NCBI RefSeq assembly: GCF_003265225.1
Contig: NZ_CP022013.1
Span: 963,001-1,027,000 of the forward strand
DNA length: 64,000 bases
DNA from: Mergibacter septicus
GTDB lineage: Bacteria; Pseudomonadota; Gammaproteobacteria; Enterobacterales; Pasteurellaceae
Reading direction: 5' to 3'
The notes beneath the pieces were generated by a model that saw only the letters and a program-made list of their open reading frames with translations, had not been told where the DNA came from and did no database searches. Shown one piece after another: positions 1-10,151 of the stretch; positions within the stretch are counted from its first letter, which is position 1, and each line of letters opens with the position of its first letter. Position numbers and translations under genes: made by a program.

Positions 1-898
1 AAGCAATTGCTAATAATCGACGTGCGACATAAAGTGGGTCACCACCAGCCGTAATAATACGTGCATACCAATACAGTGCAGCATCTGGTGCTGAACCACG
101 AATTGATTTATGTAAGGCAGAAATCAAATCATAATAGCGATCCCCTCGCTTATCAAAACGAGCTTGGCGTTCCCCTAATACTTCAACCATTAATTGCTGA
201 GTCAGTTTCTTTCCGTCTTGATCTTCAACCGCCATATCTGCCATTAATTCCAAGCAGTTTAAAGCAAAACGTGCATCGCCATTTACATATTCTGCCAAGA
301 GCGTCAGCAAATTATCTTCAATCACAAGCCTCTGCTTTTTTAAACCAACCTCTTGATCGTTGATCGCTCGAAGTAAAATCTGCTCTATTTCCGTGGTAGT
401 TAAAGCCTTTAGTCGATAAACTCTTGCCCGAGATAACAGGGCATTATTGAGTTCAAATGATGGATTTTCAGTTGTTGCTCCAATAAAAATTACCGTGCCG
501 TCTTCAATATAGGGTAAAAAAGCATCTTGTTGACTTTTATTAAAACGATGCACTTCATCAACAAATAAAATCGTACGCTGTTGTGCTAACTTATTCTGTT
601 TTGCCCTTTCGATTGATTCACGAATTTCTTTCACTCCTGATGATACAGCGGAAAGGCGTTCAACTTGTGCATCAAGACGTTTAGCAATTAGCTCCGCTAA
701 AGTAGTTTTTCCTGTACCGGGTGGTCCCCATAGAATCATTGAGTGCAGAGAGCCTGCTTCTATCGCTTGGCGTAAAGGTTTACCAATACCTAATAAATGG
801 CTTTGTCCACAATATTCATCTAATGTTGTTGGACGCATTCTCGCCGCTAAGGGACGAAAATCTTGTTCAACAAAATTAAACGACATATTCGACTGCAT
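1..898 (-). CDS. rarA: Replication-associated recombination protein A (AAA+ ATPase), 3' part outside window
   Basis: Reading the minus strand from ATG at 898 gives about 299 residues before the window edge, so the C-terminal third is missing. The N-terminus reads [10 protein letters not shown], typical of RarA/MgsA, followed by a Walker A motif GPPGTGKTT and, further on, [18 protein letters not shown] (Walker B) and [22 protein letters not shown] (sensor region, read as separate pieces). The family is a clamp-loader-like ATPase acting at stalled replication forks. A GGGGAAT ribosome site precedes the ATG. It is the last visible gene of lrp-ftsK-lolA-rarA, 14 bp after lolA, the order known in Haemophilus. 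A second ATG at 886 is possible but less well spaced. Confidence 0.93.
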   Translation of the reverse strand, partial: MQSNMSFNFVEQDFRPLAARMRPTTLDEYCGQSHLLGIGKPLRQAIEAGSLHSMILWGPPGTGKTTLAELIAKRLDAQVERLSAVSSGVKEIRESIERAKQNKLAQQRTILFVDEVHRFNKSQQDAFLPYIEDGTVIFIGATTENPSFELNNALLSRARVYRLKALTTTEIEQILLRAINDQEVGLKKQRLVIEDNLLTLLAEYVNGDARFALNCLELMADMAVEDQDGKKLTQQLMVEVLGERQARFDKRGDRYYDLISALHKSIRGSAPDAALYWYARIITAGGDPLYVARRLLAIA

Positions 899-912
899 AA
901 CATTCCCCACCA

Positions 913-1536
913 TTATTTACGTTGATCATCAAGCTCAACGCCTTGCGGTAATTTAAATTGGAACAGACTATCCGCTAACACTTTTGTGCTGATATTTTTC
1001 AACTGATACAAATTAATTTGTCCATCTTGTTCAACGGCATTAAACCCTTTTAATTCGCCTTTAGCCGTAATTTCTAAATTAAATTGCCGTAACCGATTTT
1101 GCTTTAATTTTGGTGTGAAGGTAAAGGTATCGCCTTTTTGACTGACTTGATACTGTTGCCAAATATTCTGATCATTACTGCTAATTAAGATAAAGGGAGT
1201 ATTACTTATCACCTCACTGAGCCAATTTGCAGTAACCTGTTCAATAAAAGGATCATAAAACCATAAAGTTTTACCATCTGAAACAATCAAGCTTTCCTGT
1301 GGAGATTGATTATCCAAGCGAAATAAATTTGGTCGTTTTAACTGCAAAAGACCACTGCCTTGTGTAATAACCTTACCACTTGGATCTTTAACCGTTTGCT
1401 GAAAGGTTGCAGAAAAAGAGTTTAATAAGCCTAAACGTTGCAGTAAAACCTGTTGTGCTGTGGGTGCAGCGAATCCTAACGGTAGGCTTAACAAAAGGCA
1501 GAGAAATCCGCCTAAAATATGCCCTATTTTTTTCAT
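913..1536 (-). CDS. lolA: Outer-membrane lipoprotein carrier protein LolA
   Basis: The 207-residue product begins with a Sec signal peptide (lysines, hydrophobic core LLSLPLGFA, cleavage near AAPTA). The mature part matches periplasmic Lol[51 protein letters not shown]. LolA shuttles lipoproteins from the LolCDE complex to LolB across the periplasm. The length fits the family (about 200). The ATG follows AGAGGATA. It lies 11 bp after ftsK and 14 bp before rarA, so the three genes are very likely co-transcribed. Confidence 0.95.
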   Translation of the reverse strand: MKKIGHILGGFLCLLLSLPLGFAAPTAQQVLLQRLGLLNSFSATFQQTVKDPSGKVITQGSGLLQLKRPNLFRLDNQSPQESLIVSDGKTLWFYDPFIEQVTANWLSEVISNTPFILISSNDQNIWQQYQVSQKGDTFTFTPKLKQNRLRQFNLEITAKGELKGFNAVEQDGQINLYQLKNISTKVLADSLFQFKLPQGVELDDQRK

Positions 1537-1547
1537 TCCAATATCCT

Positions 1548-4500
1548 CTAATATTCACCACGGCGGTCTAAAATTTCTCTTTTGCCGTTTACAGGTGATG
1601 ATACAATCCCTTGTTCTTCCATTTGATCCAAAATTCTTGCTGCCCGTGGAAAACCCACACCTAATCTACGTTGTAAATAATTCGCCGAGGTATTGCCTGA
1701 ATTAAGAACCAATGCAACCGCTTCATCAAAACGATCATCTAACTCCCCACTACCATAACGATTGACAGAATCATTCTGTTCATCTTCTGAGGTTTCCAAA
1801 ATTTCAGTTAAATACTGTGGCGTACCTCTTGCTCGCCAATCATCAGCCACCCTCACGACTTCATCAGTGGTCATAAATGCACCGTGTACCCGAACTAATT
1901 GGTTACTATTAGTGCCAGAATAAAGCATATCCCCCTTTCCTAATAAAGATTCAGCACCTGAAGTATCTAAAATCGTGCGAGAATCAATCTTACTTGCAAC
2001 GGTAAACGCAATCCGACTAGGAATATTGGATTTAATCAGCCCCGTGATTACATCAACTGATGGACGTTGAGTAGCTAAAATGAGATGAATACCAATCGCT
2101 CGTGCTTTTTGGGCTAAACGTGCAATCAATTCTTCGACAGACTTACCAACAATCATCATCAGATCAGCAAATTCATCAACAATAACCACAATATAAGGTA
2201 ATTTCTCTAAAGCTGGTGGCATTTGATCCATCGTATCACCGGGACGCCAAAGCGGATTTGGAATAGGTAATCCCATCTCCTCTGCCTGTTCTATTTTTTC
2301 ATTATATCCTTCTATATTCCGTACTCTTAATACCGATAATAATTGATAACGGCGTTCCATTTCATCAACACACCAGCGTAAAGCATTAGCCGCTTTTTTC
2401 ATATCAGTTACAACTTCCGTCAACAGATGTGGAATATCATTATATACATTTAATTCCACCTGTTTCGGATCGATCATAATGAATTTTACTTGATCTGGCT
2501 TAACCTTAAATAACAGGCTTAAAATCATCGTATTCACCCCAACAGACTTGCCCGAGCCTGTTGAACCAGCAACCAATAAATGTGGCATATTCGCTAAATC
2601 AACAACCACTGCTTTACCACTAATATCCTTACCCAACGCCATTGATAGCGGAGAGGTTGCATTACGAAACTCTTCACTATCTAAAACATCACGCAGTGCC
2701 ACAATTTGTCTATGCCGATTCGGAGTTTCAATCCCAACATAAGGTTTTCCCGGGATCATCTCTGCAATCCGTATTGCCCCCAACATCAAAGAACGAGCTA
2801 GATCTGTTTCAATACTGGTTACTCTTGAGGCTTTTACTCCAGGGTGGAGTTCAATATCATAGCGAGTAACAACGGGACCAATTAAGACATCTTTAACCGT
2901 TGCCTTAATATTAAAGTTACGCAACTGTTGTTCAATACGTTGAGAGATAGAGGTTATTTCACCTTCTGTTACTACCGCTTGCTCAGTTTTCGGCTGTTCT
3001 AATAACGCCAAAGAGGGCATTGGTGTCGTCGGTTTTTCTAATGTTTTTGGTTGTAATAACGGGTGAATCAAACTGTTAGCATAAGGTTTATAATGTGGTT
3101 TTTGTGTTTCAGCTCTATTTTCTTCCACTTGTTCCGCTACTGCCGAAGTTACCACTACATCGTGTTTCACTTCATCTGCTTGTGGCTGTATCATCGGCTG
3201 TGGTATAGCCTCAGTTATTCCCATTTCTACCACTGACGACTGCTCTGCCACCTGTTTGACTTGCAAGATAGACGCTTCTACCAAAGATACCGTTGGTGTT
3301 TCTGCCAACGCTATTGGTTGCTGGGCGACCTCATCTTTATTAGGTTGATCAACATTAGGCTGGGTAATAACTTCTGTTGCAACAATACTCTCTTGAGGTG
3401 TCGTTGGTGGGATTTGTTCTTCACCTAATAAGATTTTTAAAGTATCTTCTGCATTTAATGCTTTTGCTCGCTGTTCTAATTCTTGACGTTTTTGCCGCTC
3501 TAATTCTTTAAACTGGCGAACTAATTCTGCGTGATGCTCATTTTCAAGCTCATCGGCTTGATCTTCACTTGCCAAAGCTAAATTTGAGTTTTCCGCTATT
3601 GTTTCAACGATTGAAGTATCTGCTTGTGCAGATAAGTCCTCATTCCTATTCTCTACACTAACAATAGGTAAAATACTCTCTGCGATTTTTTCTACTTGCT
3701 CTGTATTTTCTTCTTGTGCTTTCTGTTCTATAACAGAAAAATCTAGTGGATTTTTTTCAGTGGTACCCGTTTCAACAGGATCTACCGTTTTGGATAAACC
3801 AATAATATTTGGTGGAGTATAATTATTATCAACAGTAACCATTTCCACTGCTTTTGAAACGCCTTCTTCTGGTGTAGCCTGTGGTTCAAGTTGAGATAAT
3901 ATAACAGAATCGTTCTTTTCTTGATCTAGTTTGAGAATATCCGCAATTGATGCAGTATCCTCTAAAACATTTAGCCGATTATCAGAATTAGAAGATTGTT
4001 GTTGGGTTATTTCAGAATCTTTTGATGTATTTTTTTGCTCATCTAATCCACTGATAAACACCTTCTCCGACTCTGTTTCGGTGCTATCTACGATTGGAGC
4101 TGAAATTGTCTCTTTCGCATTGACCCAATGGTAAAAATTAACAATACTCCTAAAAAATGCCGTGCCTTCTCCTAATAAAAAGCCACAGAAGGTTGCAACT
4201 ATCGCCACAAATAACAACCCTGCTTTATTTAAAACAGGGTATAAAATTTGTCCTAATAGCCCGCCAATTGCTCCGCCACCATTTTCCCAATTAAAACTAG
4301 GTGATAATAAGGTAGTTAACAGGGATAATCCTGTGATAAAACAACTGATACCGATTAAGAGTAAAATAACTTGCCAACAAGATCTCAATGAAATTTGTCG
4401 TGTTAAGATAAAAAATGGAATAAAGAAAACAATAAAAGGAATAAGATTACCTACGTAACCAAAAAAAGAAAAAAAGAGATCAATCCACCAAGCCCCAAAA

Positions 4501-4700
4501 GCCCCTGCTTTATTTTGAAGCATTGTAGGATCATTAGCGATTGACCACGCATTATCCAATGGTGTATAACTTGCCCAAGCGACCAAGAGATACCCCCCAA
4601 ATAAAGCCATCATACCAGCCAAAAAACGCCCGAAATAAAGTGGTTTCTCTATCATTTTTGACTTCACTTGAAGATTTTTTCTTTCTATATTACTCAACAT
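1548..4700 (-). CDS. ftsK: DNA translocase FtsK
   Basis: About 1050 residues. Four hydrophobic helices (roughly residues 20-180) anchor it in the septal membrane. A long Glu/Gln/Thr-rich linker follows (about 190-560), then the hexameric motor with Walker A GSTGSGKS near residue 710 and Walker B VIVDEFADL near 840, and a C-terminal winged-helix gamma domain (last 65 residues, RRLGVGFPRAARILDQME) that reads KOPS sites in the family. It pumps chromosome ends at division and activates XerCD. I chose ATG 4700. An in-frame TTG at 4709 and an ATG at 4655 are alternatives, and none has a strong ribosome site. The linker is the variable part of the family. Confidence 0.94.
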   Translation of the reverse strand: MLSNIERKNLQVKSKMIEKPLYFGRFLAGMMALFGGYLLVAWASYTPLDNAWSIANDPTMLQNKAGAFGAWWIDLFFSFFGYVGNLIPFIVFFIPFFILTRQISLRSCWQVILLLIGISCFITGLSLLTTLLSPSFNWENGGGAIGGLLGQILYPVLNKAGLLFVAIVATFCGFLLGEGTAFFRSIVNFYHWVNAKETISAPIVDSTETESEKVFISGLDEQKNTSKDSEITQQQSSNSDNRLNVLEDTASIADILKLDQEKNDSVILSQLEPQATPEEGVSKAVEMVTVDNNYTPPNIIGLSKTVDPVETGTTEKNPLDFSVIEQKAQEENTEQVEKIAESILPIVSVENRNEDLSAQADTSIVETIAENSNLALASEDQADELENEHHAELVRQFKELERQKRQELEQRAKALNAEDTLKILLGEEQIPPTTPQESIVATEVITQPNVDQPNKDEVAQQPIALAETPTVSLVEASILQVKQVAEQSSVVEMGITEAIPQPMIQPQADEVKHDVVVTSAVAEQVEENRAETQKPHYKPYANSLIHPLLQPKTLEKPTTPMPSLALLEQPKTEQAVVTEGEITSISQRIEQQLRNFNIKATVKDVLIGPVVTRYDIELHPGVKASRVTSIETDLARSLMLGAIRIAEMIPGKPYVGIETPNRHRQIVALRDVLDSEEFRNATSPLSMALGKDISGKAVVVDLANMPHLLVAGSTGSGKSVGVNTMILSLLFKVKPDQVKFIMIDPKQVELNVYNDIPHLLTEVVTDMKKAANALRWCVDEMERRYQLLSVLRVRNIEGYNEKIEQAEEMGLPIPNPLWRPGDTMDQMPPALEKLPYIVVIVDEFADLMMIVGKSVEELIARLAQKARAIGIHLILATQRPSVDVITGLIKSNIPSRIAFTVASKIDSRTILDTSGAESLLGKGDMLYSGTNSNQLVRVHGAFMTTDEVVRVADDWRARGTPQYLTEILETSEDEQNDSVNRYGSGELDDRFDEAVALVLNSGNTSANYLQRRLGVGFPRAARILDQMEEQGIVSSPVNGKREILDRRGEY

Positions 4701-4718
4701 CTTTTTCAATTTATAACG

Positions 4719-5204
4719 CTATTTTAACTGTAAATAACTATTTTGCTTCACTTCTTCCATTACCACATAAGTGCGAGTGTCATTTACTCCGGGTAAACGT
4801 AATAAAGTTGTACCTAATAATTTGCGGTATGCTGCCATATCTGCAACCCGAGTTTTCAACAAATAATCAAAATCGCCAGAAACTAAATAACATTCCTGAA
4901 CATCATCTAAATTCTGTACCGCACGATTAAATTCTTCAAAAACGTCAGGCTTGCCTCTGACTAAGGTAATTTCAACAATCACTAATAGAGGAGAATCTAA
5001 CAATTCAGGGTTTAATAATGCCCTATATCCCATAATAACCCCTTGTTTTTCCAAACGTCTAACCCGTTCTAAACAAGGTGTTGGGGATAAGCCGACTTTT
5101 TTCGATAAATCAATATTAGAAATTTTCCCATTCCGTTGCAATTCATCTAGAATTTTTAGATCAATTGAATCAAAATTTTTCTTTGGCTTAGTCGTTACAA
5201 TCAT
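4719..5204 (-). CDS. lrp: Leucine-responsive regulatory protein (Lrp/AsnC family)
   Basis: The 161-residue product has an N-terminal helix-turn-helix (LDELQRNGKISNIDLSKKVG, then LSPTPCLERVRRLEKQGVI) and a C-terminal RAM/AsnC ligand-binding domain (VQECYLVSGDFDYLLKTRV). The size and sequence are those of global Lrp rather than a small AsnC paralogue. The ATG follows AGAGGTAAAG. It lies just upstream of ftsK (10-20 bp depending on ftsK start) on the same strand, the arrangement found in enteric bacteria and Haemophilus, so part of ftsK transcription probably begins at lrp. Confidence 0.94.
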   Translation of the reverse strand: MIVTTKPKKNFDSIDLKILDELQRNGKISNIDLSKKVGLSPTPCLERVRRLEKQGVIMGYRALLNPELLDSPLLVIVEITLVRGKPDVFEEFNRAVQNLDDVQECYLVSGDFDYLLKTRVADMAAYRKLLGTTLLRLPGVNDTRTYVVMEEVKQNSYLQLK

Positions 5205-5266
5205 CTACTTTACCTCTTTCAATTATCTGATTGACGCCACATCATTCGAAATGGTATGACTTTTAG

Positions 5267-5296
5267 TGAAAAAAGAACCGCTTGCAGGCGGTTCTT
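5267..5296 (-). terminator. Rho-independent terminator of yajC-secD-secF
   Basis: Perfect 9-bp stem AAGAACCGC / GCGGTTCTT (5273-5281 with 5288-5296) around a 6-nt loop. On the minus strand it is followed by a run of T. It sits 15 bp past the secF stop. Confidence 0.9.
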
Positions 5297-5310
5297 CTAA
5301 GCAGAAAATG

Positions 5311-6303
5311 CTAAGGCATTTCTAGTTCCGCCCCTTCTTTCACCACTTTAGGTGGGATCATATGTTCTCGTTTTAAACCAAAATCAACCGCTAATGCAAT
5401 CGCAATATAAATTGAGGAATAAGTACCAAAACCAATACCGATTAATAAGGCTAAAGAGAAACTATGGATACTTGCACCACCAAATAATAATAAAGCTAAA
5501 ACAACAATTAAAGTGGTTGCCGAAGTCATTAACGTTCTAGAAAGGGTCTGACTCAAAGAAATATCAATGATTTCAATTGTTTCTGTCCGACGAATTTTAC
5601 AGAAATTTTCACGCACACGATCGAAAACAACAATACTATCGTTCAAAGAATAACCAATAACTGATAAGATTGCAGCAACAAAAGTCAGATCAATTTCAAT
5701 CTGGAAGAAAGAAAAGATACCAATAGTAACAATCACATCGTGGGCTAAAGATAAAATTGCCCCAAGTGCAAGCCGCCATTCAAAACGTAAACCGACATAT
5801 AACAGCAACATACCTAAAGTAGCAAGGGTTGCATATATGGCAGATTGTGTTAATTCAGCACCGACACTTGGTCCAACAAACTCTAAACTATTAATTTTAA
5901 TTTGAGGATCAATATTTTTACTTAAAATATTTTTAATAAAAGTCCCAGTGTTCGGATTATTTAACGAAGCAGGTAAACGAATAATAACATTTTTCGAATC
6001 GCCTGAACTTTGAACTATTGCACCTTGCACACCGTTTTCAACTAATACAGTTCGAATTTTCGGTAGATCGGCAGGTTGCGAAAAAGTCGTTTCAACAACT
6101 GTTCCCCCTGTAAAATCTAATCCCCAATTAAACCCTTTAGTAAAAATGAAGAATAAGGATAAAACAACCACTAATAATGATACAGTATAGCCCCATTTGC
6201 GATAGCGCATAAAAGGTACAAGCTTATAAGGTAATTTAATGCTAGGTTCAACTTCTTGTTGATTCTTTTGCATACTACGATTTCCGTTTGTTTTACTCAA
6301 CAT
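5311..6303 (-). CDS. secF: Protein translocase subunit SecF
   Basis: The 330-residue membrane protein has a first transmembrane helix, the conserved GLDFTGGT motif in the periplasmic P1 domain, and a bundle of five further helices including SLAHDVIVTIGIFSFF and GYSLNDSIVVFDRVREN, the SecD/SecF signature region. With SecD it uses the proton gradient to pull proteins through SecYEG. The ATG follows GGGGAGT. It lies 14 bp after secD and closes the operon before a strong terminator. The N-terminus carries about 20 hydrophilic residues before the conserved IKLPYK segment. Confidence 0.96.
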   Translation of the reverse strand: MLSKTNGNRSMQKNQQEVEPSIKLPYKLVPFMRYRKWGYTVSLLVVVLSLFFIFTKGFNWGLDFTGGTVVETTFSQPADLPKIRTVLVENGVQGAIVQSSGDSKNVIIRLPASLNNPNTGTFIKNILSKNIDPQIKINSLEFVGPSVGAELTQSAIYATLATLGMLLLYVGLRFEWRLALGAILSLAHDVIVTIGIFSFFQIEIDLTFVAAILSVIGYSLNDSIVVFDRVRENFCKIRRTETIEIIDISLSQTLSRTLMTSATTLIVVLALLLFGGASIHSFSLALLIGIGFGTYSSIYIAIALAVDFGLKREHMIPPKVVKEGAELEMP

Positions 6304-6317
6304 TTACTACTCCCCAT

Positions 6318-8162
6318 CTAAATGGATAATTTATTAATGCGTTTGCCACCATACAGAAAATTAACAATCGCACGAGTACCAGTGATGGCAGTAAACATTG
6401 AAATAGCAACCCCTAGCGATAGTGTAATTGCGAAACCTTTTACTGGACCAGAACCAACAGAATAGAGAATGATAGCAGTTAAGATTGTAGTTAAATTCGC
6501 ATCAAAAATACTTGAAAATGCACCACTGTATCCTTCACTAATCGCTTGTTGAACAGATCGTCCATTGCGTAATTCCTCTTTAATCCTCTCAAAAATCAGT
6601 ACATTCGCATCCACTGACATTCCGACCGATAAAACAATCCCTGCAATGCCGGGCATTGAAAGTGTTGCACCGGGTAATAACGACATTAACCCGACTAATA
6701 ACACGATATTAGCTACTAATGCGATATTAGCGATCACACCAAATTTACGATAGTAAAGGATCATAAATAAAATCACTGTCGCTAAGCCCCAAATACAAGC
6801 TTGTAAGCCTTGTTGAATATTTTGCGCCCCTAATGATGGTCCAATAGTCCGTTCCTCAACAATTTGAATTGGCGCGATTAATGCCCCAGAACGCAATAAC
6901 ACAGAAAGATTTTGTGCTTCGGCAGGGCTATTAATTCCTGTGATCCGAAAACTATTCCCTAAGCGAGATTGAATAGTCGCAACATTGATTACTTCTTCGT
7001 GTTTAACTAAAATTGTTTTCCCTTCGGCATCTTTCTTACCACTGTCTTTATATTCACTATAAAGGGTTGCCATTGGTTTTCCGATTGAAGCTTTAGTTGC
7101 CTCAGACATTAAATGCCCGCCTTCACTATCAAGAGAAATATTAACTTGTGGACGCCCATACTCATCGTTTCCAGAATTGGCATCAGTGATATGTTCTCCG
7201 CCTAAAATTGTCTTACGGAACAAAACAACAGGGCGATTATCACGATCATATTTTAATTCAGAATCAGCAGGTACCAAACCTTTTAACGCTGCATCAAGAT
7301 TCGCATCTTGGTTGACCATTCTAAATTCAAGAGTTGCGGTTGCACCTAAAATCTCTTTGGCACGAGCAGTATCTTGAATCCCAGGTAATTCAACCACAAT
7401 CCGCTCCGCCCCTTGACGTTGTACAATTGGCTCTGCTACCCCTAATTCATTAACACGCTTACGTAAAATCGTAATATTTTGCTCAACTGCATTTTGGCGT
7501 AAACGGTTTAAGGTAGCTTCATTTAAAGATAAGGTAAGGGTTTGTCCTGTAATCTTAATATCAAGATCAGGGTGTTGACGCTGTAAAGCTCGGCTAACAG
7601 TTTCTGCTGAAATATTATTTGCAAGTGTTACCACCGTGGCGTAATTCTCACCGCCTTTAATCGCAACATAACGGAATTTAGCTTTCCGCAATTCGGTGCG
7701 TAAATTCTCTTGTAATTGCTCTTGTTGTTTTGCTAGCACGGAATTCATATCCACTTCCATTAAAAAGCGAACACCACCACGCAAATCCAATCCTAGCTTC
7801 ATTGGCCCAGCACCAATATCGGTTAACCACATTGGTGTTGCTGGCGCTAAATTCAACGCAACTGAATAGTTATTGCCTAACTTTTCAGCTATTTTATCTT
7901 TAGCTAATAACTGCTGTTCAGTATCGTTGAATTTAACGAGTACAGTACCATTCTTTAAACTTATTTTTTTCGGAATAAGATGATTTGAGGCTAAAATCTG
8001 CTGTACTTCAGTCAACGTCATTTCTGTTGCTTGTTCCCCTCGAGTACCAGAAATTTGTACAGCGGGATCTTCGCCATAAATATTTGGAAGGGCATATAAT
8101 ATGCCAATGGCGACCACAAGGATCACCATTAAATTCTTCCATAAAGGGTAACGATTTAACAC
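6318..8162 (-). CDS. secD: Protein translocase subunit SecD
   Basis: The 614-residue product starts [13 protein letters not shown], matching E. coli SecD, and here uses a GTG start preceded by AGGGGC. One N-terminal helix is followed by a large periplasmic domain (motifs [16 protein letters not shown] and [19 protein letters not shown]), then five C-terminal helices containing [19 protein letters not shown]. It is the partner of SecF in the SecDF-YajC complex. The length is the family's usual. It lies between yajC (30 bp upstream) and secF (14 bp downstream). Confidence 0.96.
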   Translation of the reverse strand: MLNRYPLWKNLMVILVVAIGILYALPNIYGEDPAVQISGTRGEQATEMTLTEVQQILASNHLIPKKISLKNGTVLVKFNDTEQQLLAKDKIAEKLGNNYSVALNLAPATPMWLTDIGAGPMKLGLDLRGGVRFLMEVDMNSVLAKQQEQLQENLRTELRKAKFRYVAIKGGENYATVVTLANNISAETVSRALQRQHPDLDIKITGQTLTLSLNEATLNRLRQNAVEQNITILRKRVNELGVAEPIVQRQGAERIVVELPGIQDTARAKEILGATATLEFRMVNQDANLDAALKGLVPADSELKYDRDNRPVVLFRKTILGGEHITDANSGNDEYGRPQVNISLDSEGGHLMSEATKASIGKPMATLYSEYKDSGKKDAEGKTILVKHEEVINVATIQSRLGNSFRITGINSPAEAQNLSVLLRSGALIAPIQIVEERTIGPSLGAQNIQQGLQACIWGLATVILFMILYYRKFGVIANIALVANIVLLVGLMSLLPGATLSMPGIAGIVLSVGMSVDANVLIFERIKEELRNGRSVQQAISEGYSGAFSSIFDANLTTILTAIILYSVGSGPVKGFAITLSLGVAISMFTAITGTRAIVNFLYGGKRINKLSI

Positions 8163-8192
8163 AATAAAATGCCCCTACTAGGAATAAAAAAA

Positions 8193-8528
8193 TTATAGTG
8201 ATTTAATAGAACCTTTCGGCAACACTGCCACAACAAAGTCTTTTCTAATCGTCACTTCATTACTCTCATTCAATGCCATTACAAGATAATCTTGCTCGGC
8301 TGAAATTTTTGTGATTTTTCCCATTAAGCCGCCAGAAGTTAAAACCTCATCGCCTTTACTTAATGAAGCTAAAAGTTCACGTTGCTGCTTGTTGCGTTTT
8401 GATTGTGGGCGGAAGATCATAAAATAGAAAATAAGCCCAAAAATCACCAACAAGAAAATCATTTGTAAACCACCACCTTGTTGTGGTACAGCTTCACCTG
8501 CGGCATAAGCATTAGAAATTAAGCCCAT
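8193..8528 (-). CDS. yajC: Sec translocon accessory protein YajC
   Basis: This 111-residue protein has a single transmembrane helix (MIFLLVIFGLIFYFMIFRPQ, about residues 23-42) with the family hallmark FRPQSKRNKQQ, then a small cytoplasmic beta domain (LSKGDEVLTSGGLMGKI). It is the first gene of yajC-secD-secF. The queuosine gene tgt, usually upstream of yajC in enterics, is not present here. Confidence 0.95.
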   Translation of the reverse strand: MGLISNAYAAGEAVPQQGGGLQMIFLLVIFGLIFYFMIFRPQSKRNKQQRELLASLSKGDEVLTSGGLMGKITKISAEQDYLVMALNESNEVTIRKDFVVAVLPKGSIKSL

Positions 8529-8629
8529 ATCAATTTCCTTATAATAAAAAGTAAATAAAACCTATCTTTCTTTTATCTCCAGCACTTTGTGCTATTCAAA
8601 CAACAAAGCAGTAGATAAAACCACCGCCA

Positions 8630-8659
8630 AACATAGCACAAAAACCAACTAATGTGAAA
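8630..8659 (-). promoter_or_regulatory. Candidate promoter of yajC-secD-secF
   Basis: On the minus strand TTTCAC, an 18-bp spacer and an extended -10 (TG-C-TATGTT) lie about 100 bp upstream of yajC. The match is moderate. It is the best candidate I see in the 253-bp gap between yajC and the quinone reductase gene, which otherwise shows only a short AGCAC/GTGCT dyad. Confidence 0.35.
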
Positions 8660-8781
8660 ATGATATTGAGTATCTTGAGATTGAATTGAACTATTTTTAA
8701 GCATTCTTGACCAAAATCTGAGAAGAATAATCTTAATCTAGCTCAATACCTTTTTATTCTATAAAAAAATGATAAAAATTA

Positions 8782-9357
8782 TTAGCTTGCCGTTAAACGA
8801 GCTTTGACAATCTGTTCTACTTTATCTAATAAAGCGATCCGTTGTTGTTGGCTTAACGAATGGAGAGTACCAAACATTTGATATTGAATATCGGTGATAC
8901 CACAAAAATTAAATAAACCATCAAGCAAGGTATGCTGCAATGAACGATCAAAGCCTTTTGCTTGATACTGTTCAACGCTATTCCCTAGTGTGATAAATTG
9001 TTGCAGTTTTTTATCTCCCAACAGCCCTACTGTTCCATTTTCAGTTGAGGTATAAGCAAAACCATAGCCTAATACCCGATCAAGATAGCCTTTTAAGATA
9101 GCAGGAAATCCCATCCACCATAGCGGATAGATTAACGTAACTAAGTCGGCTTGTGTTATCAACTGCTGTTCTTGACGAATGTGATCTGCAACCTCTCCTT
9201 TCAATTCTGCTAAACTCAACACAGGATTAAAATTAAGCTGATAAAGATCACGAACATTAACCTCCGCTAGCCCTTCACTTGCCTTTATTACCCGCTCTAA
9301 AATAGCGTGATTGAAACTGTCTGGATTCGGATGTGAATATATAATCAAATGTTGCAT
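8782..9357 (-). CDS. Flavodoxin-fold NAD(P)H:quinone oxidoreductase (NQO1/KefF-like)
   Basis: The 191-residue protein begins MQHLIIYSHPNPDSFNHAI, the FMN/FAD phosphate-binding start of the Flavodoxin_2 family, and contains LVTLIYPLWWMGFPAILKGY, the family's central FPxxW-type segment, and GYGFAYT. The family performs two-electron reduction of quinones or serves as an ancillary subunit of K+/H+ antiporters (KefF). No kefC lies nearby, so a stand-alone reductase is more likely. The ATG follows AAGGTAAT. It is a single gene with no partner in the same direction. Confidence 0.8.
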   Translation of the reverse strand: MQHLIIYSHPNPDSFNHAILERVIKASEGLAEVNVRDLYQLNFNPVLSLAELKGEVADHIRQEQQLITQADLVTLIYPLWWMGFPAILKGYLDRVLGYGFAYTSTENGTVGLLGDKKLQQFITLGNSVEQYQAKGFDRSLQHTLLDGLFNFCGITDIQYQMFGTLHSLSQQQRIALLDKVEQIVKARLTAS

Positions 9358-9551
9358 CTAAAATTACCTTATCTAAAAAATACGATCCAATTCTGTAATA
9401 ACAGGCTGAATCTAGGTCTAAAGATTTTGTAAGAAGGGATAATTTTACTCAATAGTAACATAGCAAGTAAAAATTTTAAGTTTTCTGCGTTAAAATTTTA
9501 TATAATAATAAATTAAAATTTTTTAGTTAGCCTAAATTTTTGGAATCTCAA

Positions 9552-10094
9552 ATGAAAAAACATCATATTGAACCCCTTATTTCTTCTTCTGACGTGCAAA
9601 ATCGTATTGCTGAACTTGGTCAAGAAATTAGCCGTTATTACCACCACCAACCTAAACAACAAATTTGCGTTGTAGGTTTGTTGCGTGGTTCGTTTATGTT
9701 TATGGCTGATCTAGTTCGCCATATTGAACAACCAATAGAATTAGATTTTATGACTACCACTAGCTACGGTAGCAATATGACAAGTAACCACGATGTAAAA
9801 ATCGCAAAAGATTTGGATGGTGATATTAAAGGAAAACACGTTTTAATTGTTGAAGATATTATTGATACGGGCTATACCTTAGAAAAGGTCAGAGAAATTC
9901 TATTACTACGCAATCCTGCTTCTTTGACTATTTGCACTTTACTAGACAAACCATCTCGGCGTGAAGTTGAAGTCCCTGTCGATTGGGTAGGTTTTAGTAT
10001 CCCAGATGAATTTGTTGTTGGTTATGGTATTGATTATGCTCAACATTATCGTAATCTTGATTTTATCGGCAAAGTTGTACTCGAAGAAAATTAA
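9552..10094 (+). CDS. hpt: Hypoxanthine phosphoribosyltransferase
   Basis: The 180-residue product starts [11 protein letters not shown]. It contains the type I PRTase PRPP-binding motif [14 protein letters not shown], the acidic flexible-loop region [10 protein letters not shown] and the base-specificity end [16 protein letters not shown]. It salvages hypoxanthine to IMP. I use the ATG at 9552, with TTGGAAT as ribosome site, rather than an in-frame TTG at 9540. A second purine salvage PRTase, gpt, is at 38.8 kb. Confidence 0.94.
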   Translation: MKKHHIEPLISSSDVQNRIAELGQEISRYYHHQPKQQICVVGLLRGSFMFMADLVRHIEQPIELDFMTTTSYGSNMTSNHDVKIAKDLDGDIKGKHVLIVEDIIDTGYTLEKVREILLLRNPASLTICTLLDKPSRREVEVPVDWVGFSIPDEFVVGYGIDYAQHYRNLDFIGKVVLEEN

Positions 10095-10151
10095 TCACCA
10101 ATTTATCTAGGTACAATAAGGTTATTTCTATTTATGATAAAAGGTAATTGC